Source: DASSQJ01 sp963773655 (GTDB taxonomy: Bacteria > Actinomycetota > Actinomycetes > Actinomycetales > Dermatophilaceae). Taken from it: a stretch of 64,000 bases of DNA. Both the position numbers and the translations under genes were made by a program. The DNA is taken from contig CAVZBX010000005.1 in the NCBI GenBank assembly GCA_963773655.1, positions 310,001 to 374,000 of the forward strand, given 5' to 3'. The notes under the pieces are model-generated. The model did no database searches, was not told the DNA's origin, and was given only the letters and a program-made list of their open reading frames with translations. Numbering within the stretch: position 1 is the stretch's first letter; each line of letters opens with the position of its first letter. Below, piece by piece: positions 1 to 9,992 of this stretch.

Positions 1-860
1 TCGCCGGCACCATCGCGGCGGCGATCAACGGCGTCGGCATCGCGGGAGTCGCGCCCGGCGTCAAGGTCGCCGCGGTCAAGGTCGTCAACGACGACGGCTA
101 CATCTACCCCGAGGCGGCGGTCTGCGGCTTCATGTGGGCAGCGACCCACGGCATGGAGGTGACGAACAACAGCTACTACATCGATCCGTGGGAGTTCAAC
201 TGCCGCAACGACGCCCGTCAGCGTCCGGTCTGGCAGGCGGTGCAGCGGGCGATCCGCTACTCGAACAGCCGGGGCGTGCTGAACATCGCTTCCGCGGGCA
301 ACTCCAACGTCGACCTCCAGCACAAGTTCACCGACAGCGGGAGCCCGAACGACGGCAGCTACCCGGTCGAGGACCGGACGATCACCGGGGCCTGCGTCGA
401 CCTGCCGGCCGAGGCGCCCGGCGTCGTCACGGTGTCCGCGGTCGGCACCGAGCAGCTGAAGAGCTACTACAGCTCCTACGGCCAGGGCGTCGTGGACGTG
501 ACCGCCCCCGGTGGTGACAGCCGCCAGCCCGACCCCACCGTCTCGACGGTGAGCCACGCCATCCTCTCGACGACGTTCAACACCGTCACCAGGACCAACG
601 GGTGGGGGTACAAGCAGGGCACGTCGATGGCCAGCCCGCACGCCTCGGGTGTCGCCGCCCTCGCGCTGTCGGCGCACCCCCGCCTGACCCCTGGTGCCCT
701 CGCGTCGATGCTCGAGCGCACCGCCGAGGCGCTCCCGTGCCCCGACGGCGTCTACGACCCGCGCCCGGGTCTGCCGCAGTACCAGGCGGAGTGCACCGGC
801 GGCGAGCGCAACTCCTTCTACGGCGCCGGCGAGGTCAACGCCTACGCCGTCGTCCGCTGA
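1..860 (+). CDS. Secreted subtilisin-like serine peptidase (S8), 5' part outside the window
   Basis: The reading frame is open from base 3 to the stop at 858-860, so the start lies upstream of the window. Subtilases are usually exported endopeptidases that supply peptides. The first residues, AGTIAA followed by a GVAPGVKV stretch, match the segment just after the catalytic His of S8 enzymes. The oxyanion-hole Asn block (ASAGNSN) lies near base 300 and the catalytic Ser block GTSMASPH near base 620. The catalytic Asp and His are therefore off the left edge. The protein ends about 75 residues after the Ser block, with no extra C-terminal domain or membrane anchor. Several Cys residues suggest disulfides, which fits export. 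The family call is secure; substrate and full length are unknown. Confidence 0.88.
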   Translation, partial: AGTIAAAINGVGIAGVAPGVKVAAVKVVNDDGYIYPEAAVCGFMWAATHGMEVTNNSYYIDPWEFNCRNDARQRPVWQAVQRAIRYSNSRGVLNIASAGNSNVDLQHKFTDSGSPNDGSYPVEDRTITGACVDLPAEAPGVVTVSAVGTEQLKSYYSSYGQGVVDVTAPGGDSRQPDPTVSTVSHAILSTTFNTVTRTNGWGYKQGTSMASPHASGVAALALSAHPRLTPGALASMLERTAEALPCPDGVYDPRPGLPQYQAECTGGERNSFYGAGEVNAYAVVR

Positions 861-878
861 CGTCGGCAGCACCGTCCC

Positions 879-910
879 GGGCCGGCCGGCACCTCGGTGC
901 CGGCCGGCCC
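879..910. terminator. Bidirectional hairpin terminator candidate
   Basis: A perfect inverted repeat with 15-bp arms (GGGCCGGCCGGCACC, then TC, then its complement) lies between two convergent genes: the S8 peptidase stop at 860 and the oligopeptidase B stop at 918. There is no T-tract on either side, as is common in high-GC actinobacteria. Its position and symmetry suggest it ends both transcripts. Confidence 0.65.
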
Positions 911-917
911 CGGCGGG

Positions 918-3002
918 TCAGCCCGCCGCCGGGTCGGAAGCCGGCCGGGTGAACGCGTCGAGGACGAAGGCCATCACCTCGGCCTCGTAGTCCAGGTGCG
1001 CCAGCCGCCCTGCCGGGCCGCCGTGGGCCCCGGGACCGGTCTCGACCCGGAACAGCAGGCGGCTCCCCGGGGGCTGGACGGTCCGCAGCCGCGCGACCCA
1101 CTTCGCGGGCTCGTGCACGAGCACGCGGGGGTCGTGCAGCGCCCCGGTGACCAGCAGGTCCGGCCAGGGTGGCTCGGGCAGGTTCTCGTACGGCGTGTAG
1201 GCCCGCATCCACCGGTAGGAGTCCGCTTGGTGCGGGTCGCCCCACTCCTCCCACTCGCCCACGGTGAGAGGCACGGTGTCGTCGAGCATCGAGTTGACGC
1301 AGTCGACGAACGGGACCTCGGCGACCACGGCCCGCCAGCGGTCCGGGCGCATCGTGAGGACCGCCCCCTGGAGCAGGCCGCCGGCCGACAGGCCCCGGGT
1401 CGCGATCCGGGCGCCGTCGACGAGCCCGCTCGAGGCCAGGCCGTCCGCGACGTCGACGAGGTCGGTGAAGGTGGTCGCCTTGGCGGCCATCCGGCCCTGC
1501 TCCCACCAGGTGCGCCCGCCCTCCCCGCCCCCCCGCACGTGGGCGTGGACGTGGACGACGCCGCGGTCCAGCCACTCGGGCAGCGCGGGGTCGAACTCCG
1601 GCCAGTCGCACGACTCGTAGGCCCCGTACGCCCAGATCAGGGCCGGCGCGCTGCCGTCGAGCGGGGTGCCGACCGCGTGCGCGACGGTGACCGGCACCGG
1701 CGTCCCGTCCCGCGCGGGCAGCGTCATCGCCGCGCTGCGGTAGCGCGCCGCGTCGTGACCCGGGGCCTCGGCCCGGTGGACGACCCGCCCCGCTCCCCCC
1801 GAGAAGGGCACGAGCGACCACACCGCCGGGTCGACGAGGGAGGTCTCCTCGACGACCACGCCCGCCGCGTCGTAGTCGTGGTTGGGCCCGAGGCGCACCG
1901 TGCCCGCCCCCGGGGAGCGCAGCACCTGCAACGGCTCGGCGCCCACGGCGTCCCACACCTCGAACAGCGGTCGCGCTCCGGTGCGCCAGCCGAGCACGAG
2001 GTGGTCCGCGAAGGCGTCGCACGACGCGAGCCGGTGCCCCTCCCGGCCGGCGTGCAGCTCGGACCACGCCGCCCGCTCGCCCACCCACGCCGGGACGTCA
2101 GCGGCGAGCAGCGAGAACTCCCGACAGCGCTCGTTCGTGACGAGGAGCCAGCGGCCCCCGTCCGGCGTGCGCTGGTGCTCCGCGGCGTCCTCGACGCCGG
2201 CCACCCTCGGCCGCACGGGGCTCGGCACCGCGTCCGGGTCACCGGCGTCGAGCGCCCACTCCTGGCGGGTGGTCCGGCTGGTCGAGCTGACGAGGACGAA
2301 GTCACCGCTGCGCGTGCGTCGCACGTCGAGCTCGAAACGACGGTCGGGCTCCTCGACGACGAGCCGGTCCTCCTCCACCGGGGTCCCGAGCCGGTGCCGC
2401 CAGACCTGGTGGGGTCGGTAGGCCTCGTCGTGCACGGTGTAGTAGAACGCGTCACCGTCGGCGGTGAAGGCCCCGCCGTAGTAGCTGCGGGGCACTCGGT
2501 CCGGAAGGTCCAGGCCCGAGCCGAGGTCGCGGAACCGCAGCTCGTACACCTCGTCCCCGGTGAGGTCGACCGAGTAGGCGAGCAGCGCCCCGTCGTCGCT
2601 CGGGACCACCACGCCGGTCTCGGCGTACGCCGCGTCGCCCACGAGCTCACCGAGGTCGAGCACGGTGACGGCCGTCGACGGGTCGGTGGCCCACCGCTCC
2701 CACCGGGGGTACTGGGCCCCATCGGGGTACACGCGCTGGTAGGCGTGCGAACCCTCGGTCCACGGGCAGTCCCGCCGCTCACCGGGCACCCGGGCCCGCA
2801 GCCGGCCGGAGATGTCGGAACGCAGCGGCGCGATCGGCCGCACCGACGCCTCGTAGAAGGCCCGCTCGGCCACGAGGTGGGCGAGGAGCTGCGGGTCCTC
2901 GTGGTCGCGCATCCAGAACCACGGGTCCTCGACCGCCTCGCCGTGGAGGACCCGCCGGTGCGGGCGCGTCGGCGCCACCGGCGGCCGATATGGAAATGTC
3001 AC
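918..3002 (-). CDS. ptrB: Oligopeptidase B / prolyl oligopeptidase family serine peptidase (S9A)
   Basis: This cytoplasmic peptidase would hydrolyse short peptides, typically after basic residues. The 694-residue length is normal for oligopeptidase B. The N-terminal part (about residues 10-410) is the beta-propeller domain and opens with the usual DPWFWMRD block. The C-terminal alpha/beta hydrolase domain holds the Ser in RGLSAGG (about S539), the Asp in HDPRV (about D624) and the His in GAHGGPAG (about H660), closely matching the spacing of the E. coli enzyme. There is no signal peptide. It is divergent from the dipeptide ABC transporter gene across about 100 bp that are visibly richer in A/T than the genes (3003-3101), where both promoters must lie. 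The context suggests a role in using imported peptides. Confidence 0.9.
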   Translation of the reverse strand: MTFPYRPPVAPTRPHRRVLHGEAVEDPWFWMRDHEDPQLLAHLVAERAFYEASVRPIAPLRSDISGRLRARVPGERRDCPWTEGSHAYQRVYPDGAQYPRWERWATDPSTAVTVLDLGELVGDAAYAETGVVVPSDDGALLAYSVDLTGDEVYELRFRDLGSGLDLPDRVPRSYYGGAFTADGDAFYYTVHDEAYRPHQVWRHRLGTPVEEDRLVVEEPDRRFELDVRRTRSGDFVLVSSTSRTTRQEWALDAGDPDAVPSPVRPRVAGVEDAAEHQRTPDGGRWLLVTNERCREFSLLAADVPAWVGERAAWSELHAGREGHRLASCDAFADHLVLGWRTGARPLFEVWDAVGAEPLQVLRSPGAGTVRLGPNHDYDAAGVVVEETSLVDPAVWSLVPFSGGAGRVVHRAEAPGHDAARYRSAAMTLPARDGTPVPVTVAHAVGTPLDGSAPALIWAYGAYESCDWPEFDPALPEWLDRGVVHVHAHVRGGGEGGRTWWEQGRMAAKATTFTDLVDVADGLASSGLVDGARIATRGLSAGGLLQGAVLTMRPDRWRAVVAEVPFVDCVNSMLDDTVPLTVGEWEEWGDPHQADSYRWMRAYTPYENLPEPPWPDLLVTGALHDPRVLVHEPAKWVARLRTVQPPGSRLLFRVETGPGAHGGPAGRLAHLDYEAEVMAFVLDAFTRPASDPAAG

Positions 3003-3101
3003 ATGGGGAATCTAGTGAAACCTTCGGATTTCCGCCATGATTCCCGCATCGCTCAACGGTATCCGGTGCCGAGGGCCATCCTGCGAAGGAATTGATAGGT
3101 C

Positions 3102-4976
3102 ATGCGGGTTCGCGTCATCGGGGCCTTGGCGGCCCTGCTCACGGCTCTGGCGCCCGCCGCGGCGCGGGCCGCGGACAGTCCCTCTCCGTCGGCCAGCGGG
3201 TCGGCTGCGCCCAAGGTGCTCACCGTCGGCATCGTCAACGACGTCGACTCCCTCAACCCGTTCGTCGGCTTCCTCGTGGAGTCCTACGAGGTGTGGGGGC
3301 TGATGTACGACACCCTCACCGGCTACGGCGCCGACGACTTCAGCACCGTCCCGGGCCTCGCCGAGTCGTGGACCACCTCCGAGGACGGCACGACGTGGAC
3401 GTACACCATCCGCTCCGGCGTGACGTGGTCCGACGGCGAGCCGCTCACCGCTCAGGACGCCGCGTACACGTTCAACCGGATCATCGACGGCGAGGCCGAG
3501 CAGACGAACTACGGCGGGTACGTCGCCAACATCGTCTCGGCCGAGGCCCCCGACGACACCACGCTGGTGCTCACCACGGACGTGCCCACCCCGACGATGC
3601 TGCACCTCGCCGTGCCGATCCTCCCCGAGCACATCTGGTCGCAGGTCAGCGGGAAGCAGGTGACCGCCTTCACCAACGAGCCCGGCGGCACGCCGGCCCC
3701 CGTGGGCTCCGGACCCTATGTGCTCAGCGACCGGCAGGTCGGCCAGTCGGTGACCCTCGACGCGAACAAGGACTACTGGGGCGGCGCGCCGCACATGGAC
3801 CAGGTGGTCTTCCGGGTCTACGCCAGCGCGGAGGCGCTCGCCCAGGCCCTGCGCAAGGGCGAGATCGACATCGCCGACAGCCTCGAGGCCAACGTCTTCA
3901 ACTCGCTGCAGGGCCAGGAGGGCATCGAGACCCTCAGCTCGACGTACTCCGGCTTCAACGAGATCGCCTTCAACGTCGGCGCGGCCGACGTCGACGACAA
4001 CCCGATCGGCGACGGCCACCCGGCGCTGCAGGACAAGCGGGTGCGCGTGGCGCTCGCCCACGCCGTCGACCTCGAGACGATCCTCGAGCGGGCCGCCGGC
4101 GGCTACGGCGAGGTCGGCACCGGCGTCATCCCCTCGATGTACCCCACGCTGCACTACCAGGCGGAGCAGCCGTACCCGTTCGACATCGACGAGGCCAACC
4201 GGCTCCTCGACGAGGCCGGCTACACCCGCGGCAGCGACGGCATCCGGACGATGCCGGACGGCAGCAACCCGCTCCGGTTCCGGTTCTTCGCCCGCAGCGA
4301 GTCCAAGCCGTCGCAGACGACGATGCAGTTCGTCCAGGAGTGGTTCAAGGAGGTCGGCGTCGAGGTCGTCCCCAAGGTCATCTCCGAGGACCAGCTCACC
4401 GAGGCCGTGACCACGGGCGACTTCGACATCTTCGAGTGGGGCTGGGTCGTCGAGCCCGACCCCGACTTCCAGCTGTCGGTCTTCACCTGCGACCAGCGCT
4501 CCTACCGCGAGGGCGGTCAGCTGCAGCCCGGCCTGTCGGACGGCTTCTACTGCAACCCCGACTACGACGCGCTCTACGCGAAGCAGAAGACCCAGATCGA
4601 CCCGGCGGAGCGGGCCGAGACGGTCAAGGAGATGCAGAAGATGCTCTACGACGACGTCCCGTACCTCGTCGAGTACTACTACGACAACCTGCAGGCCTAC
4701 CGCAGCGACCGGATCGCCGGCGTGGTGCGCCAGCCCGCGCCCGACGGCGTCATCGTCTTCCAGTACGGCACCTACACGTACCGCAACGTCATGACCAAGG
4801 CCGACTTCGACGCCGCCCAGGCGTCCGCGTCGGGCGACGCCGCGGGCACGACCACCGAGGACGAGGGCCTCTCCACCGGCCTGGTCGTCGGTGGGGTGCT
4901 CGTCCTCGTGGCGCTGCTCGGTGGCGGCTTCCTCCTCGCCCGCCGGAACCGGAGCACGGAGAGCCTGCGCGAGTGA
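3102..4976 (+). CDS. Dipeptide/oligopeptide ABC transporter substrate-binding protein (SBP_bac_5)
   Basis: This extracytoplasmic receptor delivers peptides (or a similar solute) to the permeases encoded downstream. Residues 1-24 form a Sec signal peptide ending ARAADS, with no lipobox Cys. The body matches family 5 binding proteins: DSLNPF near residue 47, a GLAESW block, and the WSDGEPLTAQDAAYTF motif typical of DppA/OppA. The C-terminus is unusual for the family: after an acidic linker there is one membrane segment (about residues 592-613) and a short basic tail. This suggests it is anchored by a C-terminal helix instead of a lipid, as in some other actinobacterial receptors. A GAAGGA-like ribosome site precedes the ATG. 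The stop overlaps the GTG of the first permease by 4 bp (GTGA), so this gene leads the operon. Confidence 0.9.
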   Translation: MRVRVIGALAALLTALAPAAARAADSPSPSASGSAAPKVLTVGIVNDVDSLNPFVGFLVESYEVWGLMYDTLTGYGADDFSTVPGLAESWTTSEDGTTWTYTIRSGVTWSDGEPLTAQDAAYTFNRIIDGEAEQTNYGGYVANIVSAEAPDDTTLVLTTDVPTPTMLHLAVPILPEHIWSQVSGKQVTAFTNEPGGTPAPVGSGPYVLSDRQVGQSVTLDANKDYWGGAPHMDQVVFRVYASAEALAQALRKGEIDIADSLEANVFNSLQGQEGIETLSSTYSGFNEIAFNVGAADVDDNPIGDGHPALQDKRVRVALAHAVDLETILERAAGGYGEVGTGVIPSMYPTLHYQAEQPYPFDIDEANRLLDEAGYTRGSDGIRTMPDGSNPLRFRFFARSESKPSQTTMQFVQEWFKEVGVEVVPKVISEDQLTEAVTTGDFDIFEWGWVVEPDPDFQLSVFTCDQRSYREGGQLQPGLSDGFYCNPDYDALYAKQKTQIDPAERAETVKEMQKMLYDDVPYLVEYYYDNLQAYRSDRIAGVVRQPAPDGVIVFQYGTYTYRNVMTKADFDAAQASASGDAAGTTTEDEGLSTGLVVGGVLVLVALLGGGFLLARRNRSTESLRE

Positions 4977-5957
4977 ACGGCACGTTCCGCTGGGTGGGCG
5001 GGAAGGTCGGCACCTCGCTGCTGACCCTGCTGTTCGTCCTCGTCTTCAACTTCTTCCTCTTCCGGATGCTGCCCGGGGACGCGGTGCGGAGCTACACCCG
5101 GGGTCGCCAGGTCGACGCCGAGCAGCTCGCCGCGCTCCGGCGCAGCCTCCACCTGGACGACTCGTTGTGGACGCAGTTCGTGGCCTACCTGGCCAACCCG
5201 CTCACCCCGGACCTGCTGTCGCTGCAGTTCCGCCAGCCCGTGTACTCGGTCATCGCCGACCGGGTGTGGCCGACGGTGCTGCTCATCGGTACCGCCACGC
5301 TCCTCGCCACGGTCATCGGGACGTGGATGGGCATCCGCAGCGCCTGGCGGGCAGGGAGCCGCTTCGACAAGGGCTCGACCACCTTCGCGATCGTCCTCTA
5401 CGCGATGCCGGAGTTCTGGCTGGGCATGCTCCTGCTCATGGCGTTCTCCGCCGGCGTCGGGTTCCTCCCGGGCATCTTCCCCAGCGGCGGGATGAGCACC
5501 CCCGGTGTCGGAGGCCGGCAGCATGGCGGGCGTCCAGGACCTCCTCGCGCACCTCGCCCTGCCGGTCGCGACGCTCACCCTGGCCTACCTCGCCGAGTAC
5601 GCCCTCGTCATGCGGTCCTCGCTGCTCGACGAGATCGGGTCGGACTACCTGACGACGGCCAGGGCCAAGGGCCTGCGTGACGCCCTGGTGCGGCGCCGGC
5701 ACGCCGTGCCCAACGCCGTGCTGCCGACGATCACGCTGATCTTCCTCAACATCGGGTTCGTCATCGGGGGCGCCATCACCGTGGAGACCGTCTTCTCGTG
5801 GCCGGGCCTGGGCCAGCTGACCTACCAGGCCCTCCGCGGCCCCGACGTGCCCCTGCTGCAGGCGATCTTCCTCGTCATCTCCGTCGGGGTCGTGTTCGCC
5901 AACCTCGCCGCCGACCTCCTCTACGGGGTCCTGGACCCGCGGGTGAGGACGTCATGA
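4973..5957 (+). pseudogene. Dipeptide ABC transporter permease (DppB type), one frameshift
   Basis: This is the first integral membrane subunit of the peptide importer. The GTG start overlaps the receptor stop by 4 bp. The N-terminal TM segment and the FRMLPGDAV block are typical of DppB/OppB, and the second half carries the permease signature (DYLTTARAKG) that contacts the ATPases. The frame changes once, at about 5500-5510 (a run of five C followed by ggtg). The upstream part ends at GGMSTPGV and the downstream part resumes at SEAGSMAG with nothing missing, so one surplus base is enough to explain the break. Without it the protein would be about 327 residues, the normal length. It runs into the second permease with a 4-bp ATGA overlap. 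This could be a sequencing error or a fresh mutation. Confidence 0.82.
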
Positions 5958-6872
5958 GCAGCACCCCGGCGGCCCTCGAGGGCCCCAGCCCGCGGGCGAT
6001 CGCCTGGCGGCGGCGCCGCACCGCCGCGACCCGGCTCTGGCGCGAGTTCCGCCGGTACCGCTCCGGGATGCTCGGGCTCGCCGTGCTCGTCGTCTTCGTG
6101 CTCGTCGCCGTCTTCGCGCCGGTGCTCGCCGACCCCGAGGGCCTGCTCGTGACCAAGGCGACCGGCGAGCCGCTGGCTCCGCCGAGCCCGGGGTACCCGC
6201 TCGGCACCGACGAGTACGGCCGCTCCGTGCTCACCCTGCTGATCTGGGGCTCCCGGGTCTCGCTGCTCGTCGGGCTCGCGTCGACGGCGATCTCGATGGT
6301 CCTCGGCACCTTCGTCGGGGTGGCGGCCGGTCACTTCCACGGCTGGGTCGGCGAGCTGTTCAACCGGCTCACCGACTGGTTCCTCGTCATCCCGTTCCTG
6401 CCGCTGGCGATCGTGCTGGCCGCGGTCCTCAGCCCGTCGATCGACCAACATCATCATCGTCATCGGCGTCACCTCCTGGCCGGGCACCGCCCGGCTGGTG
6501 CGCGCCCAGACCCTGGCCATCGAGGGCCGGCCCTACCTCGAACGCGCGCAGTGCTCGGCGCCGGGAACTGGCACCAGATGACCCGCCACGTGCTGCCGAA
6601 CGTCATGCCCCTCGTCCTCGCCAACACGACGCTGACGGTGGCCGATCGCGATCCTGTCCGAGACGACGCTGTCCTTCCTCGGCCTCGGCGACCCGACCCG
6701 CGTCTCCTGGGGGACGATGCTCGACGGCGCACAGTCGACCGGCGCGATCACCGCCGGCCAGTGGTGGTACGTGCTGCCGCCCGGCATCGCCGTCGTCGTC
6801 GTCGTGCTGGCGTTCATGCTCATCGGCCGCGCGCTCGAGCAGGTGCTCACCCCGAGGGCGAGGGCCCGCTGA
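5954..6872 (+). pseudogene. Dipeptide ABC transporter permease (DppC type), three frameshifts
   Basis: This is the second membrane subunit of the importer. The N-terminal 160 residues read cleanly: a cytoplasmic basic start, TM1, then the PLGTDEYGRS motif diagnostic of DppC/OppC permeases. Three single-base breaks follow. A surplus base lies near 6443 (after SPSI the other frame gives NIIIVIGVTSWPGTARLVRA), a missing base near 6550, and a surplus base near 6643, where the frame switches to IAILSETTLSFLGLG. The last frame runs cleanly to TGA at 6870-6872, which overlaps the ATG of the next gene by one base. Between breaks every conserved permease block is intact, so the gene looks functional apart from the indels. 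Confidence 0.8.
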
Positions 6873-7909
6873 TGGCCGCCACCGTCCCCGCCGCGTCCGC
6901 CGCTGCCCGCCGGTGCGTCCGACGTCCCGCTGCTGCGCATCGAGGACCTGCACGTCACCTACTCCGCCCGCAGCGGCGCCGGTGCCCGCCGTCCGCGGGG
7001 TCGACCTCACCGTCCGGGCCGGCGAGGTCGTCGGTCTCGCCGGCGAGTCCGGTGCGGCAAGTCGACCGTGGCTCGTCGGTGCTGCGGCTGCTGCCCGCCT
7101 CGGCCACGGTCACGCGGCCGGATCCTGTCGACGGCGAGGACGTGCTCGACGATGACGTGGGGGCAGGTGCGCGCGCTGCGCTGGGCCGAGCGCGTCGATG
7201 GTCTTCCAGGGCGCGCTGCACTCGCTCAACCCCGTCCGGCGGGTGGTGCAGCCAGGTCGCCGAGCCGATCGTCCTCCACGAGGGGGTCGGCACCAGCGAG
7301 CGCCGCAGTCCCGGGCGACCGAGCTGCTCCGCCAGGTGGGCATCCCCGCCGAGCCGGACCGACGGCGTACCCGCACCAGCTCTCCGGTGGCCAGCGCCAG
7401 CGCGTGATGATCGCGATGGCGCTGGCCTGCGACCCCCGTCTGCTCATCGCGGACGAGCCGACGACCGCGCTCGACGTCATGGTCCAGGCGCAGATCCTGG
7501 ACCTGCTCCAGGACCTGGTCCGCGAGCGCGGCCTCGGACTGGTCATCATCAGCCACGACCTGTCGGTGCTCGCCGACCGGTGCGACCGCGTGGCGGTGAT
7601 GTACGCGGGGCGGGTGGTCGAGGGCGGTGCCGCGCGGGAGGTGTTCAGCCGCCCGCGCCACCCCTACTCGGCCGGGCTGTCGGAGGCGTTCCCGACGATC
7701 GGCGAGGCGTCCTCGCGCTACCGCCCCGCGCGGGCTGGCCGGGGACCCGCCCGACCTCGCCGACGCTGCCGCGGGTGCGCGTTCCACCCCCGCTGCGCCC
7801 GCGCCGAGGAGGACTGCCGGTCCGGCGACGTGCTGCTGCGCGACCTCGGCGGCCGGGACGTCGGCCTGCCTGCCATCCCCTCGAGCCGAAGACCGGGGAG
7901 GCCTCGTGA
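6872..7909 (+). pseudogene. Oligopeptide ABC transporter ATP-binding protein (DppD type), many frameshifts
   Basis: This is the first of two nucleotide-binding subunits. The conserved parts are spread over all three frames: PLLRIEDLHVTY near 6930, a Walker A GESG-GKST near 7041-7065 lacking one base where the Cys should be, SMVFQGALHSLNP near 7195, the ABC signature LSGGQRQR near 7383, Walker B LLIADEPTTALD and the H-loop ISHDLSV. Only the segment from about 7390 to 7725 reads without interruption. I count at least ten single-base gains or losses in about 1 kb, and they largely cancel. The C-terminal oligopeptide-transporter Cys/His region (CAFHPRCA) is recognisable. The stop overlaps the GTG of the next ATPase. 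Nearly intact motifs between dense indels suggest poor local consensus more than an old pseudogene. Confidence 0.75.
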
Positions 7910-8926
7910 CCACCGTCGACCGCACCCGCGAGCGCCCTCGGGGCACCGGCGGGAGCCGCGTCTGCGGCCCTGCTCGGTGTCACCGAGGGCCTGCACGTGA
8001 CGTTCCGGCGCGGCGCACGAGGTCGTCCGCGCCGTCGACGGGGTCGACCTGGAGGTCGGGCGGGGCGAGATCCTCGCGCTCGTCGGCGAGTCCGGCTGCG
8101 GGAAGACGACCCTGGCCCGCACGCTCCTGGGGCTGGTGCAGCCGACGCGCGGGGGCGTGACGCACGACGGCGACGCCCTCCCTCGCCGCAAGGCCGCGCC
8201 TCAAGGCCTACCGCCGCCACGTCCAGCTGCGTCCTGCAGGACCCGTCCGGTGCGCTGAACCCGCGGCACAGCGTCTACGAGGCGGTGGCCGAGGGGCTGC
8301 GGATCCACCGGGTCCCGGGCGACGAGGTCGAGCTCGTGTCGGCCGCGCTCGCCAAGGCCGGGCTGCGGCCCCCGGAGACGTTCTTCCTGCGCTACCCGCA
8401 CGAGCTCTCGGGCGGGCAGCGCCAGCGCGTCGTCATCGCCGGGGCGCTGGTCCTCGAACCGGACGTCATCGTCGCCGACGAGCCGGTGTCCGCGCTCGAC
8501 GCGTCGGTGCGCGGCGAGATCCTCGCCCTGCTGCTCCGGCTGCGCGACGAGCTGGGGCTGACCGTCGTCGTCGTCACCCACGACCTCGGGCTGGCGTGGA
8601 ACATCGCCGACCGCATCGCCGTCATGTACCTCGGCCGCGATCGTCGAGAGTCGGGCACCGTCGAGGAGGTGCTCGCGAACCCCCGGCACCCGTACACCCG
8701 GGCCCTGCTCTCGGTCGTTCCCGAGATCAACGAGCTCGAGCCGGTCGTCCTCGCCGGTGAGCCGCCGGACGCCTCGCGGGTCCCCGACGGGTGCCGCTTC
8801 CGGCCGCGGTGCCCGCTGTACGCCGGCACCGACGACGGGGCGCTCAGGGCCAGGTGCGAGACGGAGTCGCCGGCGGTGCTCCCGGGGTCGGGTCCGCACG
8901 CGGCGGCCTGCCATGCGGCTCCCTGA
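7906..8926 (+). pseudogene. Oligopeptide ABC transporter ATP-binding protein (DppF type), several frameshifts
   Basis: This is the second ATPase of the importer. The GTG at 7906 overlaps the preceding TGA. Walker A (GESGCGKTT, about 8090-8105) is intact but sits in a different frame from both the N-terminal start and the C-terminal two thirds. Breaks lie near 8020, 8195 and 8222. From VLQDPSGALNPRHS onward (about 8232) the frame is clean to the stop, with the signature LSGGQRQR, Walker B VIVADEPVSALD, the H-loop VTHDLGL and the C-terminal CRFRPRCPL of oligopeptide ATPases. A local double slip near 8640 (LGRDRRESGT where LGRIVESGT is expected) keeps the frame. The 3' end overlaps the convergent S58 peptidase frame by about 80 bp. 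Confidence 0.77.
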
Positions 8927-9982
8927 GGAGCTCGCGGACCGCGTCGGCGTCCAGGCCCGGCACGACGTGGCCGCCGCGGCCGGTGACGGTCGGCGCGGCG
9001 AGCAGGCTCGCCAGCACGGCCTCCTCCGAGGCGTCGACGACGGCCTCGAAGAGGTCGTCGTGCTCGCTCCCGTGCAGCGGCGTGACGCTCGACCGCTGCC
9101 CACGCGGCGCCGCGAGCGCCGTGGACATCGCGAGGAAGATCTCCCCGCTGCCGTGCGTCGCCACGCTCCCGACGCGGCCGAGGCCGAGCCCGACGCGTCG
9201 CGCCAGGCGCGCGCACCCGGCCGCGTCGACGGGCGCGTCGGTGACGACGACGCCGACACACGACCCGGCGTCGGGAGGCGTCGGCTCGGCCAGCGGGCCG
9301 GGAGCAGCCGGCCCACCGGGACACCGTCCACCGTGAGCCGTTCCCGCACACCGAAGTTGGTGAGGAGCAGCACCGCCACGACGTGCCCCGAGGGCAGCAC
9401 CCTCGACGCCGTGCCGATGCCGCCCTTGAACCCCAGGCAGCTCATCCCGGTGCCCGCACCCACCGCACCCTGCTCGGGTGCGACGGCCGACCCGACCGAC
9501 GCCCGGGCGTCGGCGAGGGCGGCGGCCACGTCGTCGCGGGTCACCTGCATCCGCCGCGCGTCGCTCAGGTGGCTGTCGTCGCACTCCGCGACGACCGGGA
9601 TGACGACGTCCTCGGCGATGCCGCCGTTCTCCTCCAGCATCAGCTCGCACGCCGCGTCGTAGACCCGGCCCAGCTGCATCGTGGAGGTGAGGAGGACCGG
9701 GGACTCCACGAGGCCCCACTCCCCCGCCGAGAGGAAGCCGGTGCACTCGCCGGCGCCGTTGAGCACCGCGCCCCCGGCGGGCAGCGGCGTCCGGTACGGG
9801 TCGGCGGCGGGGAGCAGCACGGTCACCCCGGTGCGCGCCACCCCGCGGCCCGCGGGCGGGTCGGGCTCGTCCCGCCAGACGGTCGCGTGACCGAGCCCGA
9901 CGCCGGGCACGTCGAGGACGGACGCCGTGGGCCCGCTGGGCAACCGGCCGATCGTGATGCCGAGGTCGGCGACCCTTGCCAT
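8844..9982 (-). pseudogene. P1 family (DmpA/S58) N-terminal-nucleophile aminopeptidase, one frameshift
   Basis: S58 enzymes are self-cleaving peptidases with aminopeptidase, beta-aminopeptidase or amidase activity on short peptides. The N-terminus (ITIGRLPSGPTASVLDVPGVGLGHATV) and the GAGTGMSCLGFKGGIGTASR block are characteristic. The expected self-processing Gly-Ser/Thr site follows in the second part, where ATHGSGEIFLAMSTA is seen. The frame shifts once near 9300-9310: up to VGRLLPARW it reads in one frame, and from AEPTPPDAGSCVGVVVTDAP in another. The apparent stop at 8844 makes a C-terminal tail overlapping the ABC ATPase by about 80 bp, so the true end may be nearer 8920. The start at 9982 is only 10 bp from the divergent amidohydrolase start. 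It probably belongs with the peptide-uptake genes. Confidence 0.78.
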
Positions 9983-9992
9983 GGAGGTCAGC

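Noticed and set aside
897..3095. A 732-codon plus-strand frame opposite oligopeptidase B
   Set aside because: It is compositionally a shadow of the S9 gene, whose catalytic triad and length are convincing on the minus strand.
5500..8650. Programmed ribosomal frameshifting to explain the broken ABC transporter genes
   Set aside because: There are more than a dozen slips in both directions without a shared slippery heptamer or downstream structure, so programmed frameshifting is not credible.
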